The notes under the pieces: model-generated
The model's database searches: none
What the model saw: the letters and a program-made list of their open reading frames with translations, nothing else
What the model was told of the DNA's origin: nothing
Position numbers and translations under genes: made by a program
Assembly: GCA_009839685.1 (NCBI GenBank)
Contig: VXPC01000040.1
Coordinates: 1 to 43,020 of the forward strand
Direction of reading: 5' to 3'
DNA length: 43,020 bases
Source of the DNA: Candidatus Saccharimonadota bacterium
Lineage (GTDB): Bacteria; Patescibacteriota; Saccharimonadia; Saccharimonadales; VXPC01
In this document: one piece after another, positions 16,685 through 24,275 of the stretch
Numbering within the stretch: position 1 is the first letter of the stretch
How the letters are laid out: the number at the start of each line of letters is the position of its first letter

Positions 16685-16951
16685 ATGATTAGTTCCAGTC
16701 GCAAGGCCACTTTGTTGAAACAATACGGTCGCTCGAAAACGGATGTCGGCTCGCCCGAAGCGCAGGTCGCTGTTTTGACGGAGCGTATCCAGGAGGTTAA
16801 CCAGCACTTGAAAACGGCTAAAAAGGATAAGATGGCCCAGAGGGGCTTGCTGCAGATGGTCGGCAAGCGCCGCCGGCTGCTGGCTTATCTGGCCCGAAGG
16901 GATGTCGCCGCTTACCAAGATTTGATTAAAAAACTTAAATTGCGCAAATAG
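16685..16951 (+). CDS. rpsO: Ribosomal protein S15
   Basis: S15 binds the 16S rRNA central domain. The 88-residue protein has the conserved D-V-G-S-P-E-A-Q-V-A segment, the loop ending in R-G-L-L-Q-M-V-G-K-R-R-R-L-L-A-Y-L and a basic tail. The ATG at 16685 gives the normal length of 88-89; an earlier ATG at 16640 would lie at the predicted RNA start. It precedes pnp, the widespread rpsO-pnp order. Confidence 0.96.
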   Translation: MISSSRKATLLKQYGRSKTDVGSPEAQVAVLTERIQEVNQHLKTAKKDKMAQRGLLQMVGKRRRLLAYLARRDVAAYQDLIKKLKLRK

Positions 16952-16963
16952 CCTGATTCAGTC

Positions 16964-16998
16964 CTTTTTCTGAGTTCTTACCCAACCAACTCAAAAAG
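16964..16998. other. Inverted repeat between rpsO and pnp
   Basis: CTTTTT plus GAGTT (16964-16969, 16972-16976) pairs with AACTC plus AAAAAG (16988-16998) around a 2-base bulge and an 11-base loop. There is no U run after it. It may be an RNase III-type processing stem, as known in other rpsO-pnp spacers, or a weak terminator. Confidence 0.3.
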
Positions 16999-17145
16999 CG
17001 GAGTGGACCAGTTCACTGCACAAGCGTTTTCCGGCATTTGTTTTGATCCGGGCGGCGGCTCTGGGCCGAGTACCGCCCCCTAGGGACTTGGGAATGAAAC
17101 AGGAACCAGCTTAAAGAAGATATAAACCGTAACACGAGGATTTAA

Positions 17146-19284
17146 ATGGATATCATCAACCCGTTCAATAAAAACGTTATAAAAGTCGAGACCGAATTCT
17201 GCGGCCGGCCGCTCAGCCTGGAAGTCAACCGCGTCGGCTTCAGGTCCAAGGCGGCCGTTTTGGCCACCTACGGGCAAACGGTCGTCTTGGCCGTTGTCAG
17301 CGTCGGCGAAGTCAACCCCAACCTGGATTATTTCCCCCTGAGCGTCGATTACGAGGAGCGCTTTTACGCCGCCGGCAAGATCTCCGGCTCGCGGTTCATC
17401 AAACGGGAGGGACGGCCGAGCGACGAAGCCGTGCTGACCGGCCGCTTGATCGACCGGCCGATCCGGCCGCTTTTCCCCAAAGGCTATCGCAACGAAGTCC
17501 AAGCGGTTGCCACCGTCTTGAGCTTGGATCCGGCGGTTAAGGCCGACGGTCTGGCAATGGTCGCCATCAGCGCCGCCATGTGCTTGAGCGGGGCGCCCTT
17601 CGGCGGGCCGGTCGGCGGCGTCAGGATTGCCGAAGCCGGCGGCGAGCTGATCGTTTGCCCGGACAGGAGCCAGCAGGCGGCGAGCGCTTTGGACATTATG
17701 GTCGCCTCCAACGAGAAAGGCGTCATGATGGTTGAAGCCGGCGCCAAACAGGTGGACGAAGCCATGATCGAGGCCGCTTTGGAGCTGGGGCACGAATCCA
17801 ACCAGCAGCTGATCGCCTTGCAGGCGGAACTGATCAAGAAGGTCGGCGTCGAGCCGCAAGCTTACGAGCTGGCTTTGCCGTCCGAGGAAGTCCAAGATTT
17901 CGTAGCCGCTTGGTTGAGCGGCAAGGAGGACAGGGCGACAACCGGCGATTTCGCCACTCGGACCGCCAACCTGAAAGCCCTCAAGGACGAATTCAAAGAA
18001 CACCTGGCTGCCAACTTAGATGAGGATACCTTGGCAAACGGCCAGGGCGTGTATCACGAGGCTTTGGAAGCTTTGACCGACAAGAAGATTCGGGAGAGGA
18101 TTGTCACGAACGGGGAACGCATCGACGGCCGGGGGCTGGACGAAGTCCGGCCGCTCAGCAGCCAAGTGTCCGTTCTGCCCCGCGTTCACGGCAGCGCCCT
18201 GTTCACCCGCGGCGCGACCCAGGCCTTGAACGTTATCACCTTGGCTCCGCCTTCCTACGCCCAGTCTCTGGACACGATGGAGCTGGAAGAGGAGAAGTAT
18301 TACCTGCACCACTACAACGCCCCCGGCTACACCGTCGGCGAAATCAAGCGTTTGGGCAGTCCCGGCCGGCGGGAAATCGGCCACTCCTATTTGGCCGAGC
18401 GGGCTTTGCTGCCGGTGATTCCGTCCCAAGACGATTTTCCTTACACGATCCGCAGCGTGACCGAGATTATGAGCCAGCACGGCAGCACCTCGATGGCGGC
18501 AACCTGCGCCAGCTGCTTGGCGCTCATGGACGCCGGCGTGCCGATCAAGGCACCTGTTTCCGGCGTTGCCATGGGCTTGATTCTTAAGGATGACGGCCGG
18601 CCCGTTATCTTGACGGATATCGCCGATGCCGAGGATTTCGCGGGAGACATGGACTTCAAGGTCGCCGGTACGCCGAACGGCGTGACGGCTTTGCAGATGG
18701 ATATGAAGGTCGCCGGCCTGCCGCCGGCCATCCTGTCAGAGGCGCTGGCCCACGCCCGCAAGGGCCGCTCGGCCATCCTGAAACACATGTTGTCTGTCTT
18801 GGACCGGCCGCGGCCCGAGATGAGCGATTCCGCCCCCCGGGTCGAAAAGCTCAAGATCCCCGTCAGCAAAATCAAGGATGTCATCGGCAAGAGCGGCGAA
18901 ACGATCAACTCCATTATCGACCAGACCGGCACGCAGATAGACATTCAAGACGACGGCACGGTCCTGATTTTCTCCGCCGACCGCGAGTCGGCTCAGCAGG
19001 CGGTCGAACACGTCAAGAACCTGACCCAAGAGCCGGAGGTCGGCCGGATTTACCGCGACCGCCCCGTGGTTAAAGTGGCCGATTTCGGCGTCTTCGTCAA
19101 CCTGTTCAATAATCAGGACGGCATGGTTCACGTTTCGGAGATCAACGACCAGCACGTCCGCCACCCCAGCGACGTCCTCAAGGAGGGCGACAAGGTAGAC
19201 GTCAAGCTGGTGTCCATCGACGACCAAGGGCGCCTGAGCCTGAGTATCAGGCAGGCCAAAGACAAGAAAAGTAAAGGAAGCTGA
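17146..19284 (+). CDS. pnp: Polynucleotide phosphorylase
   Basis: PNPase degrades RNA 3' to 5' using phosphate and can run in reverse. The 712-residue protein has two RNase PH domains (about 10-230 and 300-540, with G-R-P-S-D-E-A-V-L-T-G-R-L-I-D-R-P and Y-L-A-E-R-A-L-L-P-V), a KH domain (about 565-622, I-G-K-S-G-E-T-I) and an S1 domain (about 630-705, D-F-G-V-F-V-N-L ... M-V-H-V-S-E-I). All domains are present and length is normal. GAGGA lies five bases before the ATG and a TATAAA (17121-17126) could act as its own -10 box. Together with RNase J this gives the RNA decay core. Confidence 0.97.
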   Translation: MDIINPFNKNVIKVETEFCGRPLSLEVNRVGFRSKAAVLATYGQTVVLAVVSVGEVNPNLDYFPLSVDYEERFYAAGKISGSRFIKREGRPSDEAVLTGRLIDRPIRPLFPKGYRNEVQAVATVLSLDPAVKADGLAMVAISAAMCLSGAPFGGPVGGVRIAEAGGELIVCPDRSQQAASALDIMVASNEKGVMMVEAGAKQVDEAMIEAALELGHESNQQLIALQAELIKKVGVEPQAYELALPSEEVQDFVAAWLSGKEDRATTGDFATRTANLKALKDEFKEHLAANLDEDTLANGQGVYHEALEALTDKKIRERIVTNGERIDGRGLDEVRPLSSQVSVLPRVHGSALFTRGATQALNVITLAPPSYAQSLDTMELEEEKYYLHHYNAPGYTVGEIKRLGSPGRREIGHSYLAERALLPVIPSQDDFPYTIRSVTEIMSQHGSTSMAATCASCLALMDAGVPIKAPVSGVAMGLILKDDGRPVILTDIADAEDFAGDMDFKVAGTPNGVTALQMDMKVAGLPPAILSEALAHARKGRSAILKHMLSVLDRPRPEMSDSAPRVEKLKIPVSKIKDVIGKSGETINSIIDQTGTQIDIQDDGTVLIFSADRESAQQAVEHVKNLTQEPEVGRIYRDRPVVKVADFGVFVNLFNNQDGMVHVSEINDQHVRHPSDVLKEGDKVDVKLVSIDDQGRLSLSIRQAKDKKSKGS

Positions 19285-19297
19285 TTCATTAACTCCG

Positions 19298-19912
19298 ATG
19301 ACAACCGCGACTGACAACCTGGAGGGCCGCAAGGCCGATTTGCTCGAGCAGCTGCGCCGGGCGATCGTTGAGGACCGGCAGGTTATGGATTCCGAGCCGG
19401 CCAAGACCGCGACCCAGCTGGTTTTCGGCGACGGCAACCCGGCCGCCAAAATAGTCTTCGTCGGCGAGGCGCCCGGCGCTTCGGAAGACAAAGCCGGCCG
19501 GCCGTTCGTCGGCCAAGCCGGCCAGTTGCTGGAAGAGTGCTTGCGGGAAGTCGGCCTCAGCCGCCAAGAAGACGTCTGGATCACCAACTTGGTCAAGCAC
19601 CGCCCGCCGGCCAACCGCGACCCCAGCGAAGAAGAGAAGCGCCTCTACGCCGGCTATTTGGACCAAGAACTGGCCGTTATCCAGCCGACCGTCGTCATCC
19701 CGCTCGGCCGGCACGCCGCCAGCCATTTTCTCAGCGATTTTTCAATCAGCCGCCAGCACGGCCAGGCGCGCCGGGTCAGCTACGAATTCGCCGACGGCCG
19801 GACCGAAGACCTGCTGATTATGCCTTTTTACCACCCGGCGGCGGCTCTCTACAACCCGCAGCTGCTGGCAACGATTAAAGAAGATTTCAAAAAACTACAA
19901 TCAATATTATGA
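19298..19912 (+). CDS. Uracil-DNA glycosylase, family 4 type, lacking Fe-S ligands
   Basis: This enzyme should remove uracil from DNA. The 204-residue protein has the family-4 motifs: G-E-A-P-G (56-60) followed by G-R-P-F-V-G-Q-A-G, the segment L-V-K-H-R-P-P-A-N-R-D-P (98-109), and Y-H-P-A-A (178-182). Classical family-4 enzymes use four Cys to hold a 4Fe-4S cluster; here the N-terminal pair is absent, the usual V-K-C is V-K-H (His101) and the last position falls in L-Y-A-G-Y. The only Cys is C81. It starts just after pnp and its stop overlaps the rnjA start by four bases (ATGA), so they share an mRNA. UdgX was considered because of the V-K-H, but its insertion motif is missing. Confidence 0.85.
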   Translation: MTTATDNLEGRKADLLEQLRRAIVEDRQVMDSEPAKTATQLVFGDGNPAAKIVFVGEAPGASEDKAGRPFVGQAGQLLEECLREVGLSRQEDVWITNLVKHRPPANRDPSEEEKRLYAGYLDQELAVIQPTVVIPLGRHAASHFLSDFSISRQHGQARRVSYEFADGRTEDLLIMPFYHPAAALYNPQLLATIKEDFKKLQSIL

Positions 19913-21996
19913 ACAGACAACCACGTAACCAAGCAAATAAACGCCCGCCGGCCAAGACCGGCGGCAAGAAACCGCCGGCGGCTAAAAAACCGGCCCGCAA
20001 GCGGACGGCCATTGGCCTGAAAGGCGTGACCCAGAGCAGTCTCAACCAGGCTCTGCGGACGCAGAAACGGAGCAGCCAGTTGGCCGATCAGGTCATCGAC
20101 AAGGCCCAGATCGCCGACAAGCAGCCGGCGCCGAAAACCAAAGTCGCCAATATTTTCGGCCAGGACCAGCTGAAAGTCGTTTTCCTGGGCGGCCAGGATG
20201 CCATCGGGGCTAAGAACATGGTCGTGCTCGAATACGACAAGGACGCCCTGATTTTGGACTGCGGCAACGATTTGGGCCTGGATCTGCCGGGCGTCAACTA
20301 CGCCATTTGCGACACCACCTACCTAGAGGAGATCAAGGGCAAGCTTAAAGGCTATGTCATCAGCCACGGGCACTTGGACCATATCGGCGGCCTGCCCCAT
20401 ATCCTGCCCAAGTATCCGGCGCCGGTTTACGGCTCTCCCTTTACGATCGGCATGATTAAAAAAGCCTTGGCTAATTCTGCCGAGAGCGCCCACTTGGTCG
20501 ACCAGCTGAAGTTCTACGAGATGAACATGGACGGCCACGAACGGCTGCTGGCCGGCAAATCCTTCTACGTCGAGCTGGTCCGCATTACCCATTCGATTCC
20601 GCAAAGCAGCTGCATCATCGTCGACACGCCGGCCGGCCGGGTCGTCAACACGGGCGACTTCCGCCTGGACCCCGAACCTCTGGATTTCCTGCCGTCCGAT
20701 ATAAAGCGTCTGCGCCAGCTGGGCGATGAGGGCGTCCTGCTGCTGCTCTCGGAAAGCACCAACGCCCAAACGCCCGACCGCACGCCGACCGAGCACACCC
20801 TGCAGCCCAGCTTCAACGATTTGATCAAGCGGGCCACGGGGCGGATGTTCGTCGCCACCATCTCCTCGAATATCAACCGCATTCAAATGATTATCAATTC
20901 CGCCGCCGAGGGCGGCCGCAAGGTCGCCATTGACGGTCGGAGCATGATCCAGCACGTCGAGCTGGCGATCAGGATGGGCCTTTTGAAAGTGCCCAAAGAC
21001 ACGATTGTCACCCTGGCCCAGCTGGCCTCCCTGCCCGACGACCGCATCCTGATGCTTTGCACCGGCTGGCAAGGGGAGATCGGCGCTTCGTTGCAGCGGA
21101 TGAGCATCGGCGAGCACAAGTACATCAACCTGCGGCCCGGCGACACGGTGGTCGTTTCCTCCAAGCCGATTCCGGGCAACATCCCGGCTTACGACAAGCT
21201 GGGCGACGACCTGGTCAAACTGGGGTGCCGGCTGTACCGGGCGCCGACCTGGGAGGTCGACGGCTCGGCCGGACCCCTGCACGTTTCCGGCCACGGCTGC
21301 CGCGGCGAACAACGGGAAATGCTGGAAATCATCCGGCCGCGTTACTTCGCTCCGATTTACGCCGGGGCAATGAATCGCCACTACCACGCCCAGCTGGCGG
21401 AAGAAGAAGTCGGTCTGGACGGGAAGAATATTTTCATGGCTAACAACGGCGACATGCTGACTTTCAACACCGCCGGGGCTGCCAAATTGCATCAGAACGC
21501 CGTCACCCACGGCTCGGTTCTGATCGACGATTCGGGCCAGGCGATTCCGAGTATGGTTATCAAGGACCGCCTGCTGCTGAACGCCAACGGCTTGGTCGTC
21601 ATTATCCTGACCATCAACCGCCAGAGCGGCCAGCTGATCTCCAGCCCGGACATCGTTACCCGCGGTTTCATCTACATCCGCGACAACGAGGAGCTGATGA
21701 GCATGTTCAGGAACGAGCTCAAACGGGCCGTCAACCAGCGCTTCAACCGGATCGCTCTGGATCGTTTCAAGACGGAGCTCAAGGATCACGCCACCCACTT
21801 CCTCTACAATCAGACCCAGCGCTCGCCGATTGTCATTCCGGTCATCAACATTGTTTCCGACAACGGCAACGGCCGGCCCAGAAACGGCCGCAAGGCGACC
21901 GAGGGAGGGAGCAAAAGCCCGACGGCCAAGAATTACAAGCGGCTGGTCGAACTCCGGACTTCCATCAGAGACGGCCAACTTAAGAATTCGCCTTAG
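19909..21996 (+). CDS. rnj: Ribonuclease J
   Basis: RNase J is an endonuclease and 5'-3' exonuclease for rRNA maturation and mRNA decay. The 695-residue protein starts with about 85 residues rich in Lys, Pro and Gln that look disordered and RNA-binding, then the metallo-beta-lactamase domain with the metal motif H-G-H-L-D-H (153-158), N-T-G-D-F-R-L-D, the beta-CASP domain with the S-G-H-G-C-R-G-E motif, and a C-terminal domain. Length exceeds the usual 555-600 because of the N-terminal extension, a feature also known from some actinobacteria. Translationally coupled to udg by an ATGA overlap. Confidence 0.95.
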   Translation: MNRQPRNQANKRPPAKTGGKKPPAAKKPARKRTAIGLKGVTQSSLNQALRTQKRSSQLADQVIDKAQIADKQPAPKTKVANIFGQDQLKVVFLGGQDAIGAKNMVVLEYDKDALILDCGNDLGLDLPGVNYAICDTTYLEEIKGKLKGYVISHGHLDHIGGLPHILPKYPAPVYGSPFTIGMIKKALANSAESAHLVDQLKFYEMNMDGHERLLAGKSFYVELVRITHSIPQSSCIIVDTPAGRVVNTGDFRLDPEPLDFLPSDIKRLRQLGDEGVLLLLSESTNAQTPDRTPTEHTLQPSFNDLIKRATGRMFVATISSNINRIQMIINSAAEGGRKVAIDGRSMIQHVELAIRMGLLKVPKDTIVTLAQLASLPDDRILMLCTGWQGEIGASLQRMSIGEHKYINLRPGDTVVVSSKPIPGNIPAYDKLGDDLVKLGCRLYRAPTWEVDGSAGPLHVSGHGCRGEQREMLEIIRPRYFAPIYAGAMNRHYHAQLAEEEVGLDGKNIFMANNGDMLTFNTAGAAKLHQNAVTHGSVLIDDSGQAIPSMVIKDRLLLNANGLVVIILTINRQSGQLISSPDIVTRGFIYIRDNEELMSMFRNELKRAVNQRFNRIALDRFKTELKDHATHFLYNQTQRSPIVIPVINIVSDNGNGRPRNGRKATEGGSKSPTAKNYKRLVELRTSIRDGQLKNSP

Positions 21997-22004
21997 CTTG
22001 GTTG

Positions 22005-22010
22005 TATAAT
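22005..22010 (+). promoter_or_regulatory. -10 box of ftsK
   Basis: TATAAT between rnjA and ftsK predicts an RNA start near 22017. GGTGAAG follows and precedes the ATG at 22032, so this short leader does carry a ribosome site. Confidence 0.4.
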
Positions 22011-22031
22011 GTATGGTGAAGGTGAAGAAAA

Positions 22032-24275
22032 ATGCCGAACGCCCGCAAACCGGCCAAAAATAGCGCTAAAACCAAGCCAACCGCTTCCGCAGAGGATGGT
22101 GGCGATCTGTTTAAGAAAATCCTCCGCCAATCTCTGCCGCTGCTGGCCATCCTGCTGGCCTTGTTCCTGATCCTCGGCCGGCTGGAGCTGGGCGGCCGCT
22201 TGCCGGTCTTTCTCCACGATGCCACGTCTCAGGCCGTCGGCTGGCTGAGCTGGTCGGCCTTGCCGGCTATCATTATCTACTTCGCCTATCTCAAGGCCAG
22301 GGACATTGAACAAGAAATTTCCATCACCCGCTGGTTGGCGGCCGTCGTCATGCTTATCTCGCTGGCCGGCATCTGCCACGTTTTCCTACAAGACGACAAC
22401 GCCGGACAGTTGGCGGCCGACGGCCGTTACGGGGGGTATCTGGGTTACGCTGTCTCCTATGCCCTGAAGTACCCGCTCAACGCCTTGACTTCTTTCATGG
22501 TGCTGGCTGTCGTCAACGTCGTCAGCCTGTTCATCGTTCTCAACCTCAGTTTGAAGTCCTTGTATGATTTTGTGTTCAACGGCTTAGTCGGCTTGTGGAA
22601 CCGGTTCTTCAGCCGGCCGGAGCCGGTCGAGGAAAAGGCCGCGCCGGCCGCCAAGCCTAAACCCAAGAAAGACAAGGAATTCAAATTGCACAAGGGCGTG
22701 CCGGTCGAAAACTCGGCTCCCGCGCCGGCCGCCGAACCTTCGGCCTCGCAGGTGGCCAAGAACGCCCTGACGGTCGCCGACGATCCCGACTGGAAGCTCC
22801 CCTCGATCGACATCCTTAACCGCAAACAGGACAAAGCCGACGCCGGCGACATCCAAGCCAATGCCGAAACCATCCGGGAAACCCTGGCCAATTTCAACAT
22901 CGACGTCGAAATGGAAGGCGCCAACGTCGGACCCAGGGTGACCCAGTACACCCTCAGGCCGCCGTCGGGCATCAAACTGGCCAAGATAGTCGGCCTGGAG
23001 AGCAATATCGCCTTGGATTTGGCCGCTTCCTCGATCAGGATCGAGGCTCCGATTCCGGGTCAGCGCGCGGTCGGTATCGAGGTGCCCAACAAAAAGGCGG
23101 CCACGGTCAGGATCAGCAGCCTGTTTGAATCGGCCGAGTGGCAAAACGTCGAACCGCGCAGCCTGGCTTTTTGCATCGGCAAGGATATCGCGGGCAACCC
23201 GGAAATCGCTTATCTTGAGAAGATGCCCCATATCCTGCTGGCGGGTCAGACCGGTTCCGGTAAGTCGGTCGGCATCAATATCTTGCTGACCAGCCTGCTT
23301 TACCGCAACAGCCCGAGCGATCTGAAACTGATCCTGGTCGATCCCAAGCAGGTCGAGCTGGGTCCCTACAACGATATCCCGCACCTGCTGACCCCGGTTA
23401 TCAACTCGCCGGAGAAATGCCTGTCGGCCTTGAAATGGACGGTGGCCGAGATGGAGCGCCGGCTGCGGACTTTCGCCGGCGTTTCCAAGCGCAATATCGC
23501 CGAATTCAACAGTCTCAAGGATCAGGTTTCGATGCCTTTCATCGTCGTCGTCATCGACGAGCTGGCCGATCTGATGATGGTCGCCTCCCGGGACGTCGAG
23601 TCCCTGATAGTCAGGATCGCCCAGAAGGCCCGGGCCGCCGGCATCCATCTCGTGCTGGCCACCCAGCGGCCGAGCGTCGACGTCATTACCGGCTTGATCA
23701 AAGCCAACGTGCCGGCCCGCATGGCCTTCACGACCGCTTCCCAGGTCGACAGCCGGACGATTCTGGACCAGGTCGGCGCCGAGAAACTGCTGGGCGCCGG
23801 CGACATCCTTTACCTGCATTCCAGCCTGCCCAAACCCAAGCGGCTGCAGGGTGCTTTCATGAGCGACGGCGAGACCGAGAAGGTCTGCGAGTTTTTGCGC
23901 CAACAGCGCGAAGTCGAGTACGACAGCGAAGTCGTCAGCCAGCAGGTCAGCTTGACGACCGGCCGCAGCCAGGTGCTGGATTTTGACGGCGACGACGGCG
24001 ACGACGAGCTGTTCAAGGAGGCGGTCGAGGTGGTGGTCAAGGCTGGCAAGGCTTCGACCAGCTTGCTGCAGCGCCGCCTCAGGGTCGGCTACGCCCGGGC
24101 CGCCCGTTTGATCGAATCCTTAGAAGAACAGGGGATTATCGGGCCGGCCGACGGCAGCCGCCCGCGGGAGGTGCTCAAGGCTGGTTTGGACGACGACTTG
24201 GAGGATGGCAGCGAAGGGCCGCCCGCCGAAGACCCGGACGGCTTCGAGGATTCGGAAGAAGAGCGGCCGGACTAA
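22032..24275 (+). CDS. ftsK: DNA translocase FtsK/SpoIIIE
   Basis: FtsK pumps DNA through the division septum. The 747-residue protein has four predicted membrane helices (about 36-56, 74-92, 105-122, 150-178), a charged Ala/Pro/Lys linker, and the motor: an alpha domain, Walker A G-Q-T-G-S-G-K-S (405-412, Lys411) and Walker B V-V-V-I-D-E (Asp509). The C-terminal gamma winged helix (about 656-705, S-L-L-Q-R-R-L-R-V-G-Y-A-R-A) would read polar sequences. An acidic tail follows. Its TAA shares four bases with the stop codon of the convergent dehydrogenase gene. Confidence 0.96.
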   Translation: MPNARKPAKNSAKTKPTASAEDGGDLFKKILRQSLPLLAILLALFLILGRLELGGRLPVFLHDATSQAVGWLSWSALPAIIIYFAYLKARDIEQEISITRWLAAVVMLISLAGICHVFLQDDNAGQLAADGRYGGYLGYAVSYALKYPLNALTSFMVLAVVNVVSLFIVLNLSLKSLYDFVFNGLVGLWNRFFSRPEPVEEKAAPAAKPKPKKDKEFKLHKGVPVENSAPAPAAEPSASQVAKNALTVADDPDWKLPSIDILNRKQDKADAGDIQANAETIRETLANFNIDVEMEGANVGPRVTQYTLRPPSGIKLAKIVGLESNIALDLAASSIRIEAPIPGQRAVGIEVPNKKAATVRISSLFESAEWQNVEPRSLAFCIGKDIAGNPEIAYLEKMPHILLAGQTGSGKSVGINILLTSLLYRNSPSDLKLILVDPKQVELGPYNDIPHLLTPVINSPEKCLSALKWTVAEMERRLRTFAGVSKRNIAEFNSLKDQVSMPFIVVVIDELADLMMVASRDVESLIVRIAQKARAAGIHLVLATQRPSVDVITGLIKANVPARMAFTTASQVDSRTILDQVGAEKLLGAGDILYLHSSLPKPKRLQGAFMSDGETEKVCEFLRQQREVEYDSEVVSQQVSLTTGRSQVLDFDGDDGDDELFKEAVEVVVKAGKASTSLLQRRLRVGYARAARLIESLEEQGIIGPADGSRPREVLKAGLDDDLEDGSEGPPAEDPDGFEDSEEERPD

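Noticed and set aside
17080-18003. 307-codon minus-strand frame over pnp
   Set aside because: PNPase domains are complete on the plus strand; this is a codon-structure shadow.
19298-19912. UdgX-type glycosylase
   Set aside because: V-K-H is shared with UdgX, but the basic insertion with its special His is absent and the segment continues as R-P-P-A-N-R as in family 4.
20323-21978. 551-codon minus-strand frame over rnjA
   Set aside because: A shadow of the RNase J gene with no family motif, no promoter and no ribosome site.
22584-23903. 439-codon minus-strand frame over ftsK
   Set aside because: Shadow of the conserved FtsK motor domain; no independent evidence.
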